Source: Flavisolibacter longurius (GTDB lineage: Bacteria; Bacteroidota; Bacteroidia; Chitinophagales; Chitinophagaceae). Taken from it: DNA of 64,000 nt. The DNA lies in NCBI GenBank assembly GCA_013327885.1, contig JABUMY010000019.1:62001-126000 (forward strand). The letters run 5' to 3'. Every line of letters starts with the position of its first letter. Position 1 is the stretch's first letter. A program made the translations under genes and the position numbers. Below are positions 59,298 to 64,000 of the stretch, in pieces. The notes under the pieces are model-generated. The model worked only from the letters and a program-made list of their open reading frames with translations. It made no database searches and was not told where the DNA came from.

Positions 59298-59795
59298 CTA
59301 CCGGCATAGCCTTTCAATAATCGCTCTGTGTTCGGGGTAACGCTTTGCTAATTCATCCTTCTTTGCCATTTCAAAATCCCGGAAATCAAAACCCGGCGAA
59401 ACGGTACAGCCGGCTAGGGTAAATGGTGTGCCGGTTGCCGGTTCGGCTGCAAACCAGGCCCCTGCCGGCATTACCACCTGGAACTGCGCTTCGCCTTTTA
59501 GGGTATTGCCCAACGTGAGACACTGGTAGCCGCCCGTTTCCGTAATGACATGCAACCATAGTTCACCACCTGCATAAAAATGCCAGATCTCGTCACTTTT
59601 AATGCGGTGAAAAGCAGAAAAATCGCCGCTTTGCAACAGGTAATAAATGGAAGTCGAAAAATGCCGGTCTCCATCGAAAACAGGTGCCAGGCAATCGGCC
59701 GCGATCGTTCCGGATGAACGGTATATTTCTTTGTAAAATCCTCCTTCGGGGTGGGGCACCAATTGCAGGTGATGGATAAGCTGTTCTGCGGTCAT
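59298..59795 (-). CDS. Cupin protein of the DUF985 family
   Basis: A 165-residue cupin-type barrel. HPEGGFYKEIYRSSG at the start, SIYYLLQSGDFSAFHRIKSDE, WHFYAGGELWLHVI and GFDFRDFEMA near the end are the conserved blocks of DUF985 (cupin_5). His and Glu in FHRIKSDEIWHF are the probable metal ligands. Family members are uncharacterised and may bind small metabolites. It ends in TAG 2 bases inside the window of the MFS gene's downstream region and the two could be co-transcribed, as only 9 bases separate them. Confidence 0.82.
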   Translation of the reverse strand: MTAEQLIHHLQLVPHPEGGFYKEIYRSSGTIAADCLAPVFDGDRHFSTSIYYLLQSGDFSAFHRIKSDEIWHFYAGGELWLHVITETGGYQCLTLGNTLKGEAQFQVVMPAGAWFAAEPATGTPFTLAGCTVSPGFDFRDFEMAKKDELAKRYPEHRAIIERLCR

Positions 59796-59804
59796 GGTGC
59801 CAAA

Positions 59805-60989
59805 TTACACGGAAAGCGGGCTCCTTTCTTTCTTCTTTTGAAAAAGCAAATATACCCACCCTAAAATGGCGGTAAGTGCACAACCATAAAATACTGGCGG
59901 GATCATTTTTAGCTGGTCGCGAAACACCCAGCCGGCGCCCATGGCACCAAGGCCAATGCCAGCTTCCAGCGCAATGTACATGGTAGCCATTCCACGGCCA
60001 CGGTGGGCATCATCACTCAGGTCGGCTGTCCACGCTGAAAGTGCTGGCGAGAATAAACCCGTTCCCAGTCCGTAAATAAAAGCACCTGTCATTAGCCAGG
60101 CAACCGAATTGGCCAGGCCCAGTGCCGCCACCGAAACGGTAATGAGCAACAGGGCGATCTTCAACACATAAACCCGCCCTTTCCGGTCGGACAGCTTGCC
60201 TGCAAACAACCGTACCAACAGCGATGCCACGGTGAACACCACGTAAAAAGCACCTTTGTTTTTAACGCCCAGGCTTTCACTCCAGTCGGGGATAAGCGTA
60301 AGAATAGCGCCATAGCTGATATAGCCTAAAAACGTAATGAGGGCAGCCGGCCACACCAGGGGTTCAAACACATCCACCCATTTTATTTTTAAATGGCTGA
60401 CGCGAAACGATTCTGTTTTGGGATGCGTTTCTTTCATATTGAGCAGGATGGCAATAGAGAGCAGCGCAAAAAACGAGGAACAATAAAACAAGGCATCGAT
60501 GGGAAAGCTACCCGTGATCCATCCACCCAATGCAGGACCAATGGCAAGTCCCGTACTAAAGCAAAGACCATGAATGCCCATGGCCTCACCCCAGCGGTGC
60601 GCCGGTATCAGGTCGGCAATATAAGCCGCGGTGGCCGTGGGTTTAAAGCCAGTGGAAAAGCCGTGCAGTAAACGTAAAAGGAGGAATCCTGCAACAGTTG
60701 TCAAAAGGGGATAAAGCAGGCTACACACCACGCAAACGAGCGAGCCGATAGCCATTACCGGTACCCGTCCAACCGTATCGGTAAGCTTGCCGCTGAAAGG
60801 GCGGGAGAGACCCGCCGTGATGGTGAACAGTCCAATGATGTAACCTTTGTACTCGCCACCGCCCAATCCGCTCAGGTAAGCCGGCAGTTCGGGAATCAGC
60901 ATGTTAAAGCTGGTAGAGAAGAAAAACGAGCTGGCGCAAAGGAGCCAAAACTTTACGGTATAAATAGAGCTTTTCTGGTAGCGCTGCAT
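59805..60989 (-). CDS. MFS transporter
   Basis: With the ATG at 60989 the protein has 394 residues and 12 hydrophobic segments, standard for the major facilitator superfamily. GLSRPFSGKLTDTVGRVPVM is the loop 2-3 motif, LHGFSTGFKPTATAAYIADL the fourth helix and RLFAGKLSDRKGRVYVLK the second-half counterpart. It looks like the drug/metabolite exporter branch (YfcJ/quinolone-type), but the substrate is open. It is 9 bases upstream of the DUF985 cupin on the same strand; a small lipoprotein gene lies 67 bases before it. Confidence 0.85.
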   Translation of the reverse strand: MQRYQKSSIYTVKFWLLCASSFFFSTSFNMLIPELPAYLSGLGGGEYKGYIIGLFTITAGLSRPFSGKLTDTVGRVPVMAIGSLVCVVCSLLYPLLTTVAGFLLLRLLHGFSTGFKPTATAAYIADLIPAHRWGEAMGIHGLCFSTGLAIGPALGGWITGSFPIDALFYCSSFFALLSIAILLNMKETHPKTESFRVSHLKIKWVDVFEPLVWPAALITFLGYISYGAILTLIPDWSESLGVKNKGAFYVVFTVASLLVRLFAGKLSDRKGRVYVLKIALLLITVSVAALGLANSVAWLMTGAFIYGLGTGLFSPALSAWTADLSDDAHRGRGMATMYIALEAGIGLGAMGAGWVFRDQLKMIPPVFYGCALTAILGWVYLLFQKKKERSPLSV

Positions 60990-61056
60990 GGTAAGAGGCG
61001 CAAAGGTAGCGCAGGATAAAGCCGGGGAGGAAGCGAATCGGCGTTTGAAAAAAACG

Positions 61057-61266
61057 TTACAATGCTTTACAGGAAGAGGTGATAGGATCGCCGTTGTTGT
61101 CTTTTTGTGCTTTTTGCCATTCGGCAAGGTTGGTGGTGCAAGGATACTGGATGGAAGCCGGCAAGCCACCGGCATAGGTCATTTCACATTCATAGCACTT
61201 GGGTACTTCCTCTTCTTTTGAACAGGCTGTTGCGGCAAACAAAAAAACAAAAACTATTTTTTTCAT
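61057..61266 (-). CDS. Small Cys-rich lipoprotein
   Basis: A 69-residue protein with a signal ending AATAC (lipid-bearing Cys15). The mature part holds KCYECEM (Cys24, Cys27), a third Cys in YPCTTN and a fourth in SSCKAL at the end, so two disulfides are possible. Small lipoproteins of this type are common in Bacteroidota and have no known function. It stands apart from the MFS gene by 67 bases and its start faces a long gap with a hairpin. Confidence 0.68.
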   Translation of the reverse strand: MKKIVFVFLFAATACSKEEEVPKCYECEMTYAGGLPASIQYPCTTNLAEWQKAQKDNNGDPITSSCKAL

Positions 61267-61340
61267 ACGGAAGAAGTACAGAAAAAGGTGGTAATCATCA
61301 AGGCTGTTTCAGGGTTAAACTTACAATCCATTTGCCGATT

Positions 61341-61379
61341 GGCAATGATGCAGCGTTTACCACTGCATTGCCCTTTTTT
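61341..61379 (+). terminator. Terminator-like hairpin upstream of a gene (possible attenuator)
   Basis: GGCAATGATGCAG pairs with CTGCATTGCC (a 2-base AT bulge) and TTTTTT follows. There is no plus-strand gene before it for 2.8 kb, yet it lies 63 bases before the plus-strand gene at 61442. Confidence 0.55.
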
Positions 61380-61441
61380 AAATCGTTAACATATTCTTGT
61401 TATGCAATGGTGCAGGATGCAATATTTTTACGGGCAGAGAC

Positions 61442-61843
61442 ATGCGGCGTAACACCTCATATTGGCTAAAACAGATTGGTTGCTGGATCCTTTTCCTGCA
61501 ACTGCTCAACCTGTCAATAGATCCGCCGCAGGTCGATGCTGTTTTTCAAACAAGATCGGCGCAGCAGGCAGCCGTCTCCTTCAACGAAAAGGAAACTGTT
61601 TTTGAATATGTTTCCGAGGAGTTGCTTGCCCTGGACATTCCCGACACCGAAGAGCAGGACGTGGAAAAGTCCGTTCATGCGCTTGAATTGTATTTTTCGC
61701 AATCGCCTTCTTTTACCCTGGCAGTACCTGAACTGCCTCTTCAGCATCTTGGCTTTTATGCCAACCGTTTTTCCTGCTGGACATCACGGCCACATGCACC
61801 GCCACCGAAGGACTATTCTTCTTTCTCTTTTTTACTTGTTTAA
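61442..61843 (+). CDS. Uncharacterised protein with N-terminal membrane segment
   Basis: The ATG at 61442 gives 133 residues. Residues 10-28 (IGCWILFLQLLNLSIDPP) are hydrophobic, like the start of small proteins that I recall next to genes of the following family in other Bacteroidota. The rest is acidic in the centre (EYVSEELLALDIPDTEEQDVEKS) and ends in CWTSRPHAPPPKDYSS. The pattern suggests a periplasmic or membrane-bound protein with no known domain. It lies 121 bases before the next gene on the same strand. Confidence 0.6.
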   Translation: MRRNTSYWLKQIGCWILFLQLLNLSIDPPQVDAVFQTRSAQQAAVSFNEKETVFEYVSEELLALDIPDTEEQDVEKSVHALELYFSQSPSFTLAVPELPLQHLGFYANRFSCWTSRPHAPPPKDYSSFSFLLV

Positions 61844-61964
61844 TCACGCTTACCTCTTGTGCAAAGGCATTCGTGCCTGAAGGATTGAACTGGCAACCAG
61901 CCAGTGACTCGTTTTTATGGTGAGATATCCCTTCCCACAGGCGATGCATTTTTTAAAACTATCT

Positions 61965-62843
61965 ATGATCAATAAACGTTTTTATTCAGTTTTCATTTTG
62001 TGCATATCCGTTACCTGTTTTGCCGGTACTATTGATTCTTTACCGCGATCTGCACTCTCCATGACCAGTGCAGTTGCCGTAAAGACTGATACCGTTGTAA
62101 AGCCGGTAAAATTGCTGCATGCCGAGCCGCTGTACATTGACCTGATCCGCGACCTCGGTGCACACAAGGGAGAAAAGGAATGGAACATTGGTCTCGGGCT
62201 TACCGACCGGAACCGCTATGACGCCTATACGGCGCTGGTTGAATATGAATTTGCACCGGTAAACCGCCTGGGATTTGAAATTGAAATGCCTTTTACGTTT
62301 TATACGCCGGTGCAAGGGCATTCCTCAAGGGATTCTATTCCTGGCAGTAAGCTTAATAGCCTGAAATTGGCCAGCCAATGGTCTTTTCTTGTCTCTGAAA
62401 AATGGCAGACCACCATGGCCCTCGGTTATATCCATGAATTTGAATTGCCTTCTTTTCGCGATTACAAAAACAACTTCGGATTGGAAGGGCATGTTTTTAA
62501 TCCCTTCCTGGTCGTGGCACGGCGGTGGGGTAATAAGTTTCATTCGCTCCTATATACAGGCCCGGCCATAACAAAGCACCGGCAGGTGGCAGCACATGTC
62601 AACTGGCAGGTCAATACCAGCATGCACTACACCATTCCGGGTACCCGCAATTTCATTGGCGTTGAATTCAACAAAGAAGTGAAAAAGCAGGATTTCGACA
62701 TGACCATCCGTCCGCAATTGCGGGTAAGCGTGGCCGACAACCTGTTGGTAGGAATTGTTACCGGTATTCCCATCAAACGGGAAGCGGAGCGCTTCAGTAC
62801 GTTTATCCGTCTCATCTATGAGCCCAGGCACAAGCACAGTTAG
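61965..62843 (+). CDS. Conserved Bacteroidota envelope protein (HAEPLYIDLIRDLG family)
   Basis: The ATG at 61965 gives 292 residues with a signal peptide (MINKRFYSVFILCISVTCFA). The mature part begins with the conserved block LLHAEPLYIDLIRDLGAHKG and EWNIGLGLTDR, then alternates aromatic and polar residues in strands (YTALVEYEFAPVNRLGFEIE, KLASQWSFLVSEKWQTTMAL, IRPQLRVSVADNLLVGIVTG), as outer-membrane beta-barrels do. The family is known to me only as conserved hypothetical proteins. Its neighbour at 61442 is probably a partner. Confidence 0.68.
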   Translation: MINKRFYSVFILCISVTCFAGTIDSLPRSALSMTSAVAVKTDTVVKPVKLLHAEPLYIDLIRDLGAHKGEKEWNIGLGLTDRNRYDAYTALVEYEFAPVNRLGFEIEMPFTFYTPVQGHSSRDSIPGSKLNSLKLASQWSFLVSEKWQTTMALGYIHEFELPSFRDYKNNFGLEGHVFNPFLVVARRWGNKFHSLLYTGPAITKHRQVAAHVNWQVNTSMHYTIPGTRNFIGVEFNKEVKKQDFDMTIRPQLRVSVADNLLVGIVTGIPIKREAERFSTFIRLIYEPRHKHS

Positions 62844-62924
62844 CGTGGCCGTTTTTACAGCCCTGGCACCGTCACCCGATGAACGAATTAGCGAACAGAT
62901 TGTTTAACCAAAAGATTGAATTTT

Positions 62925-63206
62925 ATGAATCGATTTACGATGATTTCATTTGAATACAGCAACGTGATACACTATTGCCTCGTGCGGTTCAAAGCCTTGC
63001 AAAAGCACAATGAATACGCGATAACCATCATGAACGGAGAATTGGAAAAGCTGCTCTTTGGCAACCATGTCATCTGTGAAAGGGATGGCTTTCTTTTCCT
63101 GGAAGCGAGGGGCAACGACCTGCAACAGGCGATCAAAGAAAGAATAGCTGTAAACCTTTCCAAGCTCTTAAATATTCCGCTGAAACGAAGCAAGGAAACA
63201 ACCTAG
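62925..63206 (+). CDS. Small uncharacterised protein (LytTR-like or response partner not evident)
   Basis: The ATG at 62925 gives 93 residues. The sequence is mixed alpha/beta (FEYSNVIHYCLVRFKALQKH, YAITIMNGELEKLLFGNHV, DLQQAIKERIAVNLSKLLNIP) with no signal and no domain that I recognise. The frame's codon use and amino-acid balance look protein-like from about residue 8 onward. It follows the envelope-protein gene by 81 bases and is followed by an inverted-repeat hairpin that probably ends the transcript. Function unknown. Confidence 0.6.
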   Translation: MNRFTMISFEYSNVIHYCLVRFKALQKHNEYAITIMNGELEKLLFGNHVICERDGFLFLEARGNDLQQAIKERIAVNLSKLLNIPLKRSKETT

Positions 63207-63211
63207 CGGCT

Positions 63212-63259
63212 AACAGGCAACAGGCTTTGCGTTTCAGTTTCTTAAGCCTGTTGCCTGTT
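63212..63259. repeat. Perfect 16-bp inverted repeat made of AACAGGC words
   Basis: AACAGGCAACAGGCTT (63212-63227) pairs without mismatch with AAGCCTGTTGCCTGTT (63244-63259) around a 16-base loop. Each arm is itself a doubled word. It lies 5 bases after the stop of the gene at 62925 and may end that transcript. Confidence 0.82.
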
Positions 63260-63383
63260 GATAAACAATCTCTCAGCATTGCTGTAAGGGAAAACGCTAC
63301 AGCTACACCTGAATAGGCTAAAATCCTTGCCCAGCATGGTTTGAGGCCATTTTTAGACAACCGAAGTTTTGTACATTCGGGTT

Positions 63384-64000
63384 ATGCCGCCCGCCATTTT
63401 GTATTATGCCATCCCGGGATTTGTCTTGCTGCTGGCAATAGAGGCCCTGTTTGCCTACCGCGAAAACCGGCACCTTTACGAAAAGAAGGATACCTTGAGC
63501 AGCCTCGCACTGGGCATTGGCAATGTGGTGGTGGGCTTTGTTACCAAGGCTATGATCTTCGGCCTTTTTCTTTTCCTTTACCAATACCGCATTTTTGAGC
63601 TTAACCCCGCTACCTGGTGGTTTTGGGTGCTGCTCTTTTTTGCCGACGATTTTTCTTATTACTGGTTTCACCGCTCAGCCCACAATGTCGGTTGGTTCTG
63701 GGCTTCGCATGTGGTGCATCATTCCTCGCAGCATTACAACCTGGCGGCGGCTTTGCGGCAAACCTGGACGGGTAATGCCACCGGCTCGTTTTTATTTTGG
63801 GCCTGGTTGCCGCTGGTCGGTTTTCACCCGGTCTGGGTGTTGTTTATGCAACAGGTCAGCCTTATCTACCAGTTTTGGATACACACCGAATGGATACAAA
63901 AATTACCACGACCACTGGAGGCTGTACTGAATACGCCATCCCATCACCGGGTGCACCACGGCACTGACCTGAAATATTTGGATAAAAACCACGGCGGTAT
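63384..64000 (+). CDS. Partial: sterol desaturase / fatty acid hydroxylase family protein
   Basis: The ATG at 63384 begins a frame that stays open to the window end (205 codons). Two or more hydrophobic spans (AILYYAIPGFVLLLAIEALF; FELNPATWWFWVLLFFADDF) precede the three His clusters of the family: HRSAH, HVVHHSSQHYN and HHRVHHG. These bind two iron atoms and hydroxylate or desaturate a lipid tail. In bacteria this family acts on fatty acids, carotenoids or sterol-like lipids. The C-terminal part is missing, so the subclass cannot be decided. Confidence 0.9.
   Translation, partial: MPPAILYYAIPGFVLLLAIEALFAYRENRHLYEKKDTLSSLALGIGNVVVGFVTKAMIFGLFLFLYQYRIFELNPATWWFWVLLFFADDFSYYWFHRSAHNVGWFWASHVVHHSSQHYNLAAALRQTWTGNATGSFLFWAWLPLVGFHPVWVLFMQQVSLIYQFWIHTEWIQKLPRPLEAVLNTPSHHRVHHGTDLKYLDKNHGG

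Noticed and set aside
62879-62953. A 24-residue frame MNELANRLFNQKIEFYESIY... overlapping the start of the gene at 62925
   Set aside because: It looks protein-like but is very short and in another frame; without conservation data I do not call it. It might instead mean that the start of the 62925 gene is later (Met6).

Overview
The window reads as chromosome of a Bacteroidota bacterium, most likely a Chitinophagaceae relative (soil or freshwater type). The reasons are type IX secretion (T9SS) C-terminal sorting domains on large secreted proteins, Bacteroidota-type -7 boxes (TAnnTTTG) instead of Shine-Dalgarno sites, families typical of the group (DUF2911, DUF72, SPW, tail-collar clusters) and a roughly balanced base composition. 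No rRNA, tRNA, CRISPR array, insertion sequence or prophage was found. The assignment is inference from gene content.

Layout. 1-8 kb (minus strand): a radical-SAM DNA-repair pair, a DinB-like protein, DUF72, a response regulator coupled to a six-PAS histidine kinase, and a disordered protein. 8.3-12.3 kb: maeB, mlaE and mlaF in one minus-strand run. 12.4-23.2 kb: a secreted T9SS protein, M20 amidohydrolase, DUF2911/TPR protein, two GNATs (one AAC(3)-I-like), a DinB-like protein, dcd, a phosphopantetheinyl transferase, DUF2130, zinc alcohol dehydrogenase and an SPW membrane protein. 23.4-31.6 kb: a glycogen/trehalose operon treX-treZ-[treY::malQ] whose last gene is a fusion. 31.7-32.3 kb: a RelE/ParE toxin-antitoxin pair.

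32.3-44.3 kb is the most notable region. An FHA-like protein, a 32-residue membrane peptide, a PP2C phosphatase with a membrane span and ectodomain, a fused FtsW/RodA-penicillin-binding protein, a second FHA protein, two tandem membrane Ser/Thr kinases with SH3-like ectodomains and a lipoprotein all lie on one strand. The gene set parallels the actinobacterial fhaA-fhaB-pstP-rodA-pbpA-pknA-pknB locus, which ties phospho-signalling to peptidoglycan synthesis. Here the polymerase and transpeptidase are one polypeptide and SH3-like domains stand where PASTA domains would be.

44.4-54.5 kb: an Old Yellow Enzyme, a Tat-exported phosphatase fold that has lost its metal ligands, then a plus-strand cluster of three tail-collar proteins, a GNAT, a DUF6916 protein and a 1674-residue beta-helix surface protein with a T9SS signal. 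54.7-64 kb: guaD, a YdiJ-like FAD/Fe-S dehydrogenase, a 1-kb gene-free stretch of repeats, a DUF985 cupin, an MFS transporter, small envelope proteins and a partial sterol desaturase.

Several gaps between genes carry unusual word-like repeats: a 6-14 base word is reiterated imperfectly, often followed by its reverse complement. One such word has entered a coding sequence in frame. Other gaps carry REP-like hairpins, including a dispersed 59-bp element present twice with a compensatory base-pair change.
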